64,000 bases of DNA from positions 61,314,405 through 61,378,404 of the forward strand of contig NC_080067.1 in assembly GCF_949987535.1 (NCBI RefSeq), in the 5' to 3' direction. This DNA comes from Balaenoptera acutorostrata. Lineage: Eukaryota > Chordata > Mammalia > Artiodactyla > Balaenopteridae. This document shows positions 1 through 10,872 of this stretch, piece after piece (the first letter of the stretch is position 1; every line of letters begins with the position of its first letter). A program made the position numbers and the translations under genes. A model generated the notes under the pieces. That model saw only the letters and a program-made list of their open reading frames with translations. It made no database searches and had not been told where the DNA came from.

Positions 1-3000
1 AGGTTGCTTCCATATCCTGGCTATTGTAAATAGAGCTGCAATGAACAATGTGGCACATGACTCTTTTTGAATTATGGTTTTCTCAGGGTATATGCCCAGG
101 AGTGGGATTACTGGGTCGTATGGTAGTCTATTTTTAGTTTTTTAAGGAACCTCCATACTGTTCTCCATAGTGACTGTATCAAGTTACATTCCCACCAACA
201 GTGCAAGAGGGTTCCCTTTTCTGCACACCCTCTCCAGCATTTATTGTTTGTAGATATTTTGATGATGGCCATTCTGACTGGTGTGAGGTGATATCTCATT
301 GTAGTTTTGATTTGCATTTCTGTAATGTTTAATGATGTTGAGCATTCTTTCATGTGTTTGTTGGCAATCTATATATCTTGTTTGGAGAAATGTCTATTTA
401 GATCTTCTGCCCATTTTTGGATTGGGTTGTTTGTTTTTTTGATATTGAGCTGCATGAGCTGCTTGTAAATTTTGGAGGTTAATCCTTTGTCAGTTGCTTC
501 ATTTGCAAATATTTTCTCCCATTCTGAGGGTTGTCTTTTCGTCTTGTTTATGGTTTCCTCTGCTGTGCAAAAGCTTTGAAGTTTCATTAGGTCCCATTTG
601 TTTATTTTTGTTTTTATTTCCATTTCTCTAGGAGGTGGGTCAAAAAGGATCTTGCTGTAATTTATGTCAAAGAGTGTTCTATGTTTTCCTCTAAGAGTTT
701 TATAGTGTCTGGCTTTACATTTAGGTCTTTAATCCATTTTGAGTTTATTTTTGTGTATGGTGTTAGGGAGTGTTCTAATTTCATTCTTTTACATGTAGCT
801 GTCCAGTTTTCCCAGCACCACTTATTGAAGAGGCTGCCTTTTCTCCATTGTATATCCTTGCCTCCTTTATGAAAAATAAGGTGACCATATGTGCGTGGGT
901 TTATCTCTGGGCTTTCTATCCTGTTCCCTTGATCTATATTTCTCTTTTTGTGCCAGTACCAAACTGTCTTGATTACTGTAGCTTTGTAGTATAGCCTGAA
1001 GTCAGGGAGCCTGATTCCTCCAGCTCCATTTTTCTTTCTCAAGATTGCTTTGGCTATTCGGGGTCTTTTGTGCTTCCATACAAATTGTGAAGTTTTTTGT
1101 TCTAGTTATGTGAAAAATGCCAGTGGTAGTTTGATAGGGATTGCATTGAATCTGTAGATTGCTTTGGGTAGTAGAGTCATTTTCACAATGTTGCTTCTTC
1201 CAATCTAAGAACATGGTATATCTCTCCATCTGTTTGTATCATCTTTAATTTATTTTATCAGTGTCTTATCGTTTTCTGCATACAGGTCTTTTGTCTCCTT
1301 AGGTAGGTTTATTCCTAGGTATTTTATTCTTTTTGTTGCAGTGGTAAATGGGAGTGTTTCCTTAATTTCTCTTTCAGATTTTCATCATTAGTGTATAGGA
1401 ATGCAAGAGATTTCTGTGCATTAATTTTGTATCCTGCCACTTTACCAAATTCATTGATTAGCTCTAGTAGTTTTCTGGTAACATCTTTAGGATTCTCTAT
1501 GTATAGTATCATGTCATCTGCAAACAGTGACAGCTTTACTTCTTCTTTTCCAATTTGGATTCCTTTTATTTCTTTTTCTTCTCTGATTGCTGTGGCTAAA
1601 ACTTGCAAAACAATGCTGAATAAAAGTCGTGAGAGTGGGCAGCCGTGTCTTGTTCCTGATCTTAGTGAAAATGGTTTCAGTTTTTCACCATTGAGGACGA
1701 TGTTGGCTTTGGGTTCGTCATATAAGGCTGTTATTATGTTGAGGTAAGTTCTCTCTATGCCTACTTACTGGAGGGGTTTTATCATAAATGGGTGTTGAAT
1801 TTTGTCAAAAGATTTTTCTGCATCTATTGAGATAATCATATGGTTTTTCTCCTTCAATATGTTAATGTGGTTTATCACATTGATTGATTTGCATATATTG
1901 AAGAATCCTTGCATTCCTGGGATAAACCCCACTTGATCATGGTGTATGATCCTTTTAATGTGCTGTTGGATTCTGTTTGCTAGTATTTTGTTGAGGATTT
2001 TTGCATCTATGTTCATCAGTGATATTGGCCTGTAGTTTTCTTTCTTTGTGACATCTTTGTCTGGTTTTGGTATCAGGGTGATGGTGGCCTCATAGAACGA
2101 GTTTGGGAGTGTTCCTCCCTCTGCTATATTTTGGAAGAGTTTGAGAAACATAGGTGTTAACTCTTCACTAAATGTTTGAAAGAATTCGCCTGTGAAGCCA
2201 TCTGGTCCTGGGCTTTTGTTTGTTGGAAGGTTTTTAATCACAGTTTCAATTTCAGTGCTTGTGATTGGTCTGTTACATTTTCTATTTCTTCGTGGTTCAG
2301 TCTCAGAAGGTTGTGCTTTTCTAAGAATTTGTCCATTTCTTCCAGGTGGTCCATTTTATTAGCATATAGTTGTTTGTAGTAATCTCTAATGATCCTTTGT
2401 ATTTCTGCAGTGTCAGTTGTTACTTCTCCTTCATTTCTAATTCTGTTGATTTGAGTCTTCTCCCTGTTTTTCTTGATGAGTCTGGCTAATTTTTTATCAA
2501 TTTTGTTTATCTTCTCAAAGAACCAGCTTTTGGTTTTATTGATCTTTGCTATCGTTTCCTTCATTTCTTTTTCAGTTATTTCTGATCTGATCTTTATGAT
2601 TTCTTTCCTTCTGCTACCTTTGGGTTTTTTTGTTCTTCTTTCACTAATTGCTTTAGGTGTAAGGTTAGTTTGTTTATTTGAGATGCTTCTTGTTTCTTAA
2701 GGTAGGATTGTATTGTTATAAACTTCCCTCTTAGAACTGCTTTTGCTGCATCCCATAGGTTTTGGGTCGTCGTGTTTTCATTGTCATTTGTTTGTAGGTA
2801 TTTTTTGATTTCCTCTTTGATTTCTTCAGTGATCTCTTGGTTATTTAGTAGTGTATTGTTTAGCCTCCATGTGTTTGTATTTTCTACAGATATTTTCCTG
2901 TAATTGATATCTAGTCTCATTGTGTTGTGGTTGGAAAAGATACTTGATATGATTTCAATTTTCTTAAATTTACCAAGGCTTGATTTGTGACCCAAGATAT

Positions 3001-3613
3001 GATCTATCCTGGAGAATGTTCCATGAGCCCTTGAGAAGAAAGTGTATCCTGTTGTGTTTGGATGGAATGTCCTATAAATATCAATTAAGTCCATCTTGTT
3101 TAACGTATCATTTAAAGCTTGTGTTTCCTTATTTATTTTCATTTTCGATGATCTGTCCATTGGTGAAAGTGGGGTGTTAAAGTCCTCTACTATGATTGTG
3201 TTACTGTTGATTTCCCCTTTTATGGCTGTTAGCATTTGTCTTATGTACTGAGATGCTCCTGTGTTGGGTGCATAAATATTTACAATTGCTGTATCTTCTT
3301 CTTGGATTGATCCCTTGATCATTATGTAGTGTCCTTCTTTGTCTCTTGTAATAGTCTTTATTTTAAAGTCTATTTTGTCTGATATGAGAATTGCTACTCC
3401 AGCTTTCTTTTGATTTCCATTTGCATGGAATATCTTTTTCCATCCCTTCACTTTCAGTCTGTATGTGTCCCTAGGTCTGAAGTGGGTCTCTTGTAGACAG
3501 CATATATACAGGTCTTGTTTTTGTATCCATTCAGCCAGTCTATGTCTTTTGGTTGGAGCATTTAATCCATTTATGTTTAAGGTAGTTATTGATATGTATG
3601 TTCCTATTACCAT
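1..3613 (-). pseudogene. L1 ORF2 (endonuclease / reverse transcriptase), disrupted and partial
   Basis: In active L1s ORF2 supplies the APE-like endonuclease and reverse transcriptase for target-primed reverse transcription. The likely ATG is at 3611-3613 (MVIGTYISITTLNINGLN). The endonuclease domain covers about 3613-2900, the reverse transcriptase about 2240-1400 (SPGPDGF, RPISLMN, QVGFIPG, FADD), and the C-terminal cysteine motif CWRGC...H....C is near 200-230. The reading frame is split into at least eight pieces by stops and frameshifts (for example around 2580, 2240, 1750, 1300, 1030, 640 and 360). The endonuclease SDH motif reads SNH (codon AAC), removing a catalytic aspartate. The last few dozen codons lie left of the window. 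Confidence 0.95.
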
Positions 3614-3636
3614 TTTCTGAATTGTTTTGGGTTTGT

Positions 3637-4739
3637 TATTGTAGGTCATTTCCTTCTCTTGTGTTTCCCGCCTGGAGAAGTGCCTTCAGCATTTGTTGTA
3701 AACCTGGCTTGGTGGTGCTGAATTCTCTTAGCTTTTGCTTGTGTGTAAAGGTTTTAATTTCTCCATTTAATTTCTCCATCAGTAATCTTGTTTGTAGGTT
3801 TTTCCCTTTCATCACTTTAAATATGTCCTGTCACTCCCTTCTGGCTTGCAGAGTTTCTGCTGAAAGATCAGCTGTTAACCTTATGGGGATTCCTTTGTAT
3901 GTTATTTGTTGTTTTACCCTTGCTGCTTTTAATATTTTTTTTTTTGTATTTAATTTTTGATAGTTTGATTAATATGTGTCTTGGCGTGTTTCTCCTTGGA
4001 TTTACCCTGTATGAGACTCTCTGAGCTCCTGGAGTTGATTGCCTATTTCCTTTCCCATATTAGGGAAGTTTTCAACTACAATCTCTTCAAATAATTTCTC
4101 AGTCCCTTTCTTTTTCTCTTCTTCTGGGACCCTTATAATTCGAATGTTGGTGCATTTAATGTTGTCCCAGATGTCTCTGAGACTGTCCTCAATTCTTTTC
4201 ATTCTTTTTTCTTTATTTTGCTCTGCAGTAGTTATTTCCACTATTTTATCTTCCAGGTCACTTATCCGTTCTTCTGCCTCAGTTATTCTGCTATTGATTC
4301 CTTCTAGAGAATTTTTAATTTCAATTATTGTGTTGTTCATCGTTGTTTGTTTGCTCTTTAGTTCTTCTAGGTCTTTGTTAAACATTCATTGTATTTTCTC
4401 CATTCTATTTCCAAGATTTTGGATCATCTTTACTATCATTACTCTGAATTCTTTTTCAGGTAGACTGCCTATTTCCTCTTCATTTGTTTGGTCTGGTGGG
4501 TTTTTACCTTGCTCCTTCATCTGCTGTGTGTCTCTCTGTCTTCTCATTTTGCTTAACTTATTGTGTTTGGGGTTTCCTTTTCGCAAGCTGCAGGTTCGTA
4601 GTTCCCATTGTTTTTGGTGTCTGCCCCCAGTGGCTAAGGTTGCTTCAGTGTGTTGTGTAGGTTTCCTGGTGGATTGGACTAGTGCCTGTGTTCTGGTGGA
4701 TGAGGGTGGATCTTGTCTTTCTGGTGGGCAGGTCCGCAT
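3637..4739 (-). pseudogene. L1 ORF1 (RNA-binding protein), disrupted
   Basis: In a live L1, ORF1 encodes the trimeric RNA-binding chaperone that packages L1 RNA in the cytoplasm. The frame here can be read from an ATG at 4739 or, equally plausibly, from 4547. A heptad-rich coiled coil lies at about 4385-4180 (residues such as ITEAEERISDLED), followed by the RRM-like and C-terminal domains (RHILIKL, IRLTADLSAETLQARRE) toward 3700. Disruptions seen are an in-frame TGA at 4386-4388, a frameshift near 4005, and a second TGA at 3831-3833 where the family has tryptophan. The frame ends with TAA at 3637-3639, just upstream of the ORF2 ATG at 3613. No functional protein is expected. Confidence 0.9.
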
Positions 4740-6603
4740 CTGGTGGTGTGTTTTGGGGTGTCTGTGACCTTATTATGATTTTAGGCAGCCTCTCTGCTAA
4801 TGGGTGGGGTTGTGTTCCTGTCTTGCTAGTTGTTTGGAATAGGGTGTCCAGCACTGTAGCTTTCTGGTCATTGAGTGGAGCTGGGTCTTGGCGTTGAGAT
4901 GGATATCTCTGGGAGATATTCGCTGTTTGATATTACGTGGAGCTGGGAGGTCTCTGGTGGACCAATGTCCTGAACTCGGCTCTCCCATCTCAGAGGTACA
5001 GGCCTGACACCCGGCCAGAGCACCAAGACCCTGTCAGCCACACAGCTCAGAATAAAAGGAAGAAAAAAAGAAAGAAAGAAAGAAAAAATAAAATAAAATA
5101 AAGTTATTAAAATAAAAAATAATGATTAAAAATCAGTGTAAAAAAATTTTAAAGTAATAAAAAAAAGAAAGAAAGAAAGAAGAGAGCAACCGAATCAAAA
5201 ATGGAATCCAACAATGATAACAAGCTCTAAAAACTATACTAAAAAAAACAAAAGAACAAAAAAATGGACAGACATAACCCTAGGACAAATGGTAAAAGCA
5301 AAGCTATACAGACAAAATCACACACAGAAGCATACACATACACACTCACAAAAATAGAGAAAGGAGAAAAATATATATATCGTTGCTCCCAAAGTCTACT
5401 GTCTCAATTTGGGATGATCTGTTGTCTATTCAGGTATTCCGTAGATGCAGGGTACATCAAGTTGATTGTGGAGATTTAATCCGCTGCTCCTGAGGCTGCT
5501 GGGAGAAATTTCCTTTTATCTTCTTGGTTCACACACCTCCTGGGGTTCAGCTTTGGATCTGGCCCCGCCTCTGTGTTTAGGTCACCTGAGGGCGTCTGTT
5601 CTTCGCTCAGACAGGATGGGGTTAAAGGAGTAGCTGATTCGGGGGCTCTAGCTCACTCAGGCCAGGGGGAGGGAGGGGTACGGAATGCTGGGTGAGCCTG
5701 GAGCGGAAGAGGCTGGTGTGACATTGCACCAGCCTGAGGCGCGCCGTGTGTTCTCCGGGGGAAGTTGTCCCTGGATCACGGGACCCTGGCAGTGGCGGGC
5801 TGCACAGGCTCCCGGGAGGGGGTGTGTGGATAGTGACTTGTGCTTGCACACAGGCTTCTTGGTGGCTGCAGCAGCAGCCTTAGCATCTCACGCCCGTGTC
5901 TGGGGTCCGCGCTGATAGCCGCGGCTCGCACCTGTCTCTGGAGCTCCTTTAAGCGGCGCTCTTAATCCCCTCTCCTCGCGCACCCGGAAACACAGAGGCA
6001 AAAAAAGTCTCTTGCCTCTTAGGCAGTTCCAGACTTTTCCCCTGACTCACTCCCGGTTAGCTGTGGCGCACTAGCCCCCTTCAGGCTGTGTTCACACCGC
6101 CAACCCCAGTCCTCTCCCTGGGATCCGACCTCCGAAGCCTGAGCCTCAGCTCCCAGCCCCCACCAGCCCCGGCGGGTGAGCAGAGAAGCCTCTTGGGCTG
6201 GTGAGTGCAGGTCAGCACCGATCCTCTGTGCGGGAATCTCTCCGCTTTGCCCTCTGCACCCCTGTGGCTGCGCTCTCCTCTGTGGCTCTGAAGCTCCCCC
6301 CTCCGCCACCCACAGTCTCCGCCCGCGAAGGGGCTTCCTAGCGTGTGGAAACCTTTCCTCCTTCATAGCTCCCTCCCACTGGTGCAGGTCCCGTCCCTAT
6401 TCTTTTGTCTCTGTTTTTTCTTTTTTCTTTTGCCCTACCCAGGTACATGGGGAATTTCTTGCCTTTTGGGAGGTCTGAGTTCTTCTGCCAGCATTCAGTA
6501 GGTGTTCTGTAGGAGTTGTTCCACATGTAGATGTATTTCTGATGTATTTTTGGGGAGGAAGGTGATCTCCACTTCTTACTCTTCTGCCATCTTGAAGATC
6601 CTC
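4740..6603 (-). promoter_or_regulatory. L1 5' UTR with internal promoter region
   Basis: This segment lies upstream of L1 ORF1 on the minus strand. Its outer part (about 5500-6603) is rich in G+C and CpG, as expected of the internal RNA polymerase II promoter of an L1. The inner part holds a low-complexity purine-rich tract (about 5050-5240) and a short AT run at about 5371-5380. Small open frames occur on both strands but have no recognisable product. Promoter activity is inferred from family knowledge and position, not shown by the sequence. Confidence 0.8.
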
Positions 6604-8289
6604 TGTTACACAATTTTTAATGGTTGCTTTCGATTTACAGTTTTTACAAAATATTGGCTATATTCCCTGTGTTGTGCAATACACCTTTGAGCCTGTCTTA
6701 CACCTAATGGTTTGTATCTCCCACTCTGCAAACCCTATATTGCCCCTCCCCACCCTCCCCACTGATAACCACTAGTTTGTTCTCTATATTCGTGAATCTG
6801 CTTCCTTTTTGTTAAATTTACTCTTCCGTTGTATTTTTTAGACTCCACATATAAGTGATATCATACATTATTTGTCTTTCTCTGACTTATTTCACTTAGC
6901 ATGATGCCCTCCAAGTCCATCCATGTTGCTGCAAATGGCAAAATTTTATTCTTTTTCATAGCTGAGTAGTATATATATACCACATCTTCTTTACTTATAT
7001 GTTGATGGACACTTGGGTTGCTTCCATATCTTGGCAATTGTAAATAATGTTGCTATGAACACATTAGGGTGCATGTATCTTTTCGAATTAGCATTTTTGT
7101 TTTTTTGTTTCGTTTTGGTTTTTTTTGGATATATACACAGGAGCTGAATTGGGTCATATGGTAGTTCTATTTTTAGTTTTTTGAAAAACCTCCATACTGT
7201 TTTCCACAGTAGCTGTACCAATTTACATTTCCACCAGCAACGTATGAGTGTTCCCTTTTCTCCACATCCTTGCCAACATTTGTTATTTGTGTTCTTTTTT
7301 TTTAAATAGCTCATATTTTGTGGGGTGATAGGGATTTAATGCATTTACTATTTGAAGTACCTCACATAAATGAGGGTAATTATTTTTTTATAAATGTATT
7401 TATTTTTATTTATCTATTTTTGGCTGCATTGGGTCTTTGTTGCAGTGCACGGGCTTCTCATTGCAGTGGCTTCTCTTGTTGTGGAGCACGGGCTCTAGGT
7501 GCAAGCTCTAGGGCTTCAGTAGTTGTGGCTCATGAGCTCTAGAGTGCAGGCTCAGTAGTTGTGGCACACAGGCTTAGTTGCTCCGCGGCACGTGGGATCT
7601 TCCCAGACCAGGGCTTGAACCCGTGTCCCCTGCATTGGCAAGTGGATTCTTAACCACTGCGCCACCAGGGAAGCCCTTTGTGTTCTTTTTGATGATAGCC
7701 ATTCTGACAGGTGGGAGGTGATATCTCATTGTGGTTTTGATTTGCATTTCCCTGATGATTACCTATGTTGAGCATCTTTTCATGTGCCTGTTGGCCATCT
7801 GCATTTTCTCTTTGGAAAATTGTCTGTTCAGTTCTTCTGCCCATTTTAAAATTGGGTTGTTTCTTTTTTTGATGTTTAGTTGTATGAGCTGTTTATATAT
7901 GTGGGATATTAATCCCTTCTCAGTCATATCATTTCCAAATATTTTCTCCCATTCAGTAGGTTGTCTTTTTGTCTTGTTGATGGTTTTCTTTGCTGTGCAA
8001 AAGCTTTTAAGTTTAATTAGGTCCCATTTGTTTATGTTTGCTTTTATTTCCTTTTCTTTAGAAGACAGATCTAAAAAAATATTGCTGTGATTTATGTCAA
8101 AGAGTGTACTGCCTATGTTTTCCTCTTGGAGTTTTATGGTATATGGTCTTATACTTAGGTCTTTAATCCATTTTGAGCTTATTTTGTTTATGGTGTTAGA
8201 GAATGTTCTAATCTAATTTCATTCTTTTACACGTAGCTGTCCAGTTTTCCCAGCACCACTTATTGAAGAGACTTCTTTTTTCTCCATTG
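6604..8289 (-). mobile_element. Older L1 LINE: ORF2 3' part and 3' UTR
   Basis: The minus strand carries the last part of an L1 ORF2 and its 3' UTR, more diverged than the L1 at 1-6603. The C-terminal cysteine motif is readable at about 7190-7260 (CWQGC...IRCWWKC), and the 3' UTR includes the CCCTCCCCACCCTCCCC stretch near 6745. The element is interrupted by a SINE at 7300-7676. Its 3' terminus is missing: the sequence stops at 6604, where the younger L1 begins, so the remaining 3' UTR is expected left of the window. Its 5' end continues, inverted, at 8341-8691. No intact ORF. Confidence 0.9.
7300..7676 (-). mobile_element. CHR-type tRNA SINE with an extra 3' segment
   Basis: The SINE head (complement of CCAGGGAAGCCC) is at 7676 and the TA-rich tail is near 7383. 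Beyond the tail lies about 80 bases of non-SINE sequence (about 7304-7383), then an A-rich end. The 14-base target-site duplication TTTGTGTTCTTTTT occurs at 7286-7299 and 7677-7690, enclosing SINE plus extra sequence as one insertion. The host L1 reads continuously across the duplication. The extra segment therefore came in with the SINE, most simply as a 3' transduction. Confidence 0.9.
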
Positions 8290-8340
8290 TATTGGGTTGG
8301 CCAAAAAGTTTGTTTGGGTTTTTCCATAAGATATTATGGA
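8290..8340 (+). mobile_element. Mariner-type hairpin MITE, one arm and loop only
   Basis: The segment begins TTGGGTTGGCCAAAAAGTT, the terminal sequence of small mariner-derived hairpin elements in cetartiodactyls, and is preceded by TA, the expected target. The hairpin centre is visible (TTTTCCATAA facing TTATGGAAAA at about 8322-8343). The left arm is complete, but the right arm stops after about a dozen bases and the text runs directly into inverted L1 sequence. It is therefore a truncated element at an L1 inversion junction. Confidence 0.75.
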
Positions 8341-8691
8341 AAATGACCATTATATCCAAGGCAATCTACAGATTTAATGCAATCCCTATGAAAACACCCA
8401 TGACATTTTTCACAGAACTAGAACAAATAATTGTAAAATTTGTTTGGAAGTACAAAAGACCCTGAATAGCTAAAACAGGCTTAAGAAAGAAGAACAGAGC
8501 TGGAGGGATCACACACCCTGACTTCTGATTATACTACAAAGCTACAGTAATCAATACAGCAGGGTACTGGCACAAAAACAGACACATAAATCAATGGAAC
8601 AGGATAGAGAGCCCACGAATAAACCCATATACTTATGATCAATTAATATAAAACAAAGAAGGCAAGAATGTACAATGGAGAAAAGACAGTC
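8341..8691 (+). mobile_element. Inverted 5' segment of the older L1 (ORF2)
   Basis: The plus strand is L1 ORF2 sequence (ATGACCAT...CAATCTACAG...ATGGAGAAAAGACAG), opposite to the L1 at 6604-8289. It ends at ACAATGGAGAAAAGACAG, which is the point where the minus-strand segment begins (complement TTCTCCATTGTA at 8280-8290). The two pieces together make one 5'-truncated L1 with a twin-priming-type inversion and about 20 bases of overlap. There is no intact frame. Confidence 0.85.
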
Positions 8692-9203
8692 ACTTAGGGT
8701 CTTTTCTTAGGGGTTTTCTGGGCTCCTTCCTTCATAAATGGACTTCCAGGTCTGTGAACTGACTCAGGTCTGGGCATGGGTTATTGGGTTTTGACTGTAT
8801 TGTGGCAGCTCATTTTTATGCCTTTGTTCTCTAGAATAAGAAGCTTTTATTATTTTGTTGTTATTTATTTTTGTTTTGTGTTTTATATCAAAAAAGATCT
8901 TAATGGTTTGCCCCTATATTTTTGTACTGGGAATCTTGTAACAAGTTAGCACTTATGTATCATATGACTCTTGTGATGGCCTAATTGTCTATTACCATAA
9001 CCATGTCCACCTTTTCTCTTGAAGTGAAAAACTGCTGTTAGACTTCTGTCAACCAAAGATCTGCTCATCAGAGAGCCCATTTCCATGGCAGAGTCCCTTG
9101 CCCGCAGAGAACAGCACTTTTCAAAGATGCTGGCCTTCTACTTGCCAATCTATTTTTCAATGGTATGGTAAAAGGAGTTTCTTCTGGGCTCTTTTGAGGG
9201 CCA

Positions 9204-9263
<60 letters not shown>

Positions 9264-9540
9264 TCATATGTGTGTGAGTGGTTTACAAATTATAAATATT
9301 CACCAACATTCTTATCTATCCCAAATCTTTGTATTTCTTCCTGTTCATAATATCAGACAACTTCTTTTACATCTTCATTTATGGAAGACCATCACCGAAT
9401 CCAGGTTTCAGTGAGCTAATTGAGCAAAACTTTAAACTCTAAATATTTGACTTAGCAGATTGACTCCAGAATCTGTAGTAAGTGCATTCATTTCAATAAT
9501 TCAGACCAATCTAAATTTACATTCACTGGCCTAAGTACTG
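8692..9540. other. Unique sequence, no gene seen, with a (TG)n tract
   Basis: Apart from the dinucleotide tract at 9206-9261 I recognise no repeat or gene here. 9050-9180 is somewhat richer in G+C but has no sustained open frame, splice consensus pair or poly-A tract. Confidence 0.5.
9206..9261. repeat. (TG)n microsatellite
   Basis: About 56 bases of uninterrupted TG dinucleotide. The open frame through it reads alternating Cys-Val and is an artefact. Confidence 0.98.
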
Positions 9541-10080
9541 TCTAAGCTACTAATGCTGTATAACAAGCTATCCCAAAGTCAGTGCCATAAAATTTTTTTG
9601 GTTAAGCTCATGGATTCTGAGAGTCAGGAATTCAGAAAGGGTGTAGTGAAGACAGCTTTGCTCCATGATGTTGGAGGCCTCAGCTGGAGAGATTTGGAAG
9701 CTGGAGTGTGGTGGGGAGCTGAATAAAGGCCTACTAACTCACCTGTCGGGTGACTGATGCAAGACTTTGCCTGGGATTTCAGCTGAGGCCATGGGTCCAG
9801 AGCCCAGCATGTGACTTCCTCATGTGGTTGCTTGGACTACCACACAGCATGGTGTCTAGATTCTAAGGCTGAGCATTCCAAAGAAAGCCAGGTGGAAACC
9901 ACTGCCCTTTATGGTGCAGCCTCGAAGTCACACAACTTTACAAAATTTCACTTCTGCCACAAGCCCATTCAAATTCAAGAGGAAGGAAAAGAGACCTAAA
10001 CTCTTGATGGGAGAAGAGTCAAAGAGGAGCATGTGAAATGGAAGATATTGTTCTGCCATCACTGGAAAATCTATCTACGT
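9541..10080 (-). mobile_element. MaLR LTR, MLT1-like (diverged)
   Basis: The text resembles the reverse complement of an MLT1-class LTR: GCTGTATAACAAGCTATCCCAAAGTCAG near the 3' terminus, then AGTCAGGAATTCAG and a region ending in GAAGATATTGTTCTG. Divergence is high and both boundaries are approximate. An old LTR of the ERVL-MaLR group is the best assignment. Confidence 0.5.
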
Positions 10081-10710
10081 CAAGTATGCTGAAAACCCAT
10101 TCCCACATATATTCCCCAGACTTTTGCTGTTATATATTAGCAAAATCTTGCTTACTTGTGTGTGTGCATGCATGTATACATTCATGTATGTACACCTTTT
10201 CCTTCCTGGTTTGACTTTGCAATTGGCCCCTGGAAATTTCTAATTATAAGTCTGTAGGCAATGAGGATTTTCAGGGGAGGAGAATGAGGAGAAGTAGATT
10301 TCCCTTACAAAGGAATTGCCTCTGTCTAGGCCATTACATGCATGGAATTCACAAAAGACAGGGCCATCCTCATCAGATAGTTCAGGAAGGGCTGCTTCAG
10401 CTGGCACGGGAATGCTCAGTGAAACTAGGCAACTTAGAGTACAGTGAATCACCAGACCCCTCCCGTATGTCTCATTCTAATTGTTAGGGGTCTGTGGGGT
10501 GGTATTACTCTTCCTTAAACAATAGCTTCATTTTCATAAAAGAGAAGCAATGAGACTGTGAAATCAGCTGATGTAATCCAACAATCCATAGGCTAACACT
10601 GTGTGTTACGTTTTCAGTTGTAAAAGCACTGTGGCCGCATAAGGCATTTTTTTAGGGCATATGTGGTTTTATCATCATAACTTGATCCAGGTCATGGTAA
10701 ACTTTAAGTC
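10081..10710. other. Unique sequence, no gene seen
   Basis: No recognised repeat, no long open frame with family similarity and no splice-site pair were seen. A short TG/CATG-rich stretch lies at about 10158-10190. Confidence 0.4.
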
Positions 10711-10751
10711 TATTTGTATTAGTCAGAGTTCTCCAGAGAAACAGAAGCAAT

Positions 10752-10797
<46 letters not shown>

Positions 10798-10872
10798 TTA
10801 TGTATGCATACATTGACCAAATATCTGGGTACCATGACCTAGCCTACCTGACACATAAAATTAACCATCACA
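10711..10872 (-). mobile_element. ERVL LTR, MLT2-like, internally deleted, with (TG)n
   Basis: The left end (TATTAGTCAGAGTTCTCCAG) and right end (ACACATAAAATTAACCATCA) are the two termini of an MLT2 LTR in reverse orientation. Only about 160 bases separate them, against roughly 450 bases in the fuller copy at 33705-34163, so the middle has been lost. A (TG)n tract occupies 10757-10796. Confidence 0.8.

Larger units (their letters stand above)
1..6603 (-). mobile_element. L1 LINE, full-length type, 3' end beyond the window edge
   Basis: Read on the minus strand this is a LINE-1 in canonical order: a GC-rich 5' UTR ending the element near 6603, then ORF1 (about 4739-3637), then ORF2 (3613 to the window edge). 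The 5' terminus on the minus strand contains AAGATGGCAGAAGAG, the expected start of an L1 5' UTR. The 5' UTR has the cetartiodactyl L1 layout, with a GC-rich first kilobase, a purine-rich AAAGAAAG tract at about 5050-5240 and TG-rich sequence near ORF1. At least 6.6 kb is present, so this was a full-length insertion. Both ORFs are disabled, so the copy is dead. The 3' UTR, poly-A and left target-site duplication lie before base 1. Confidence 0.95.

Noticed and set aside
4039..4767. 242-codon plus-strand frame
   Set aside because: It is antisense to L1 ORF1; the coiled-coil coding strand is the minus strand.
9208..9414. Cys-Val repeat protein
   Set aside because: It is the translation of a (TG)n microsatellite.
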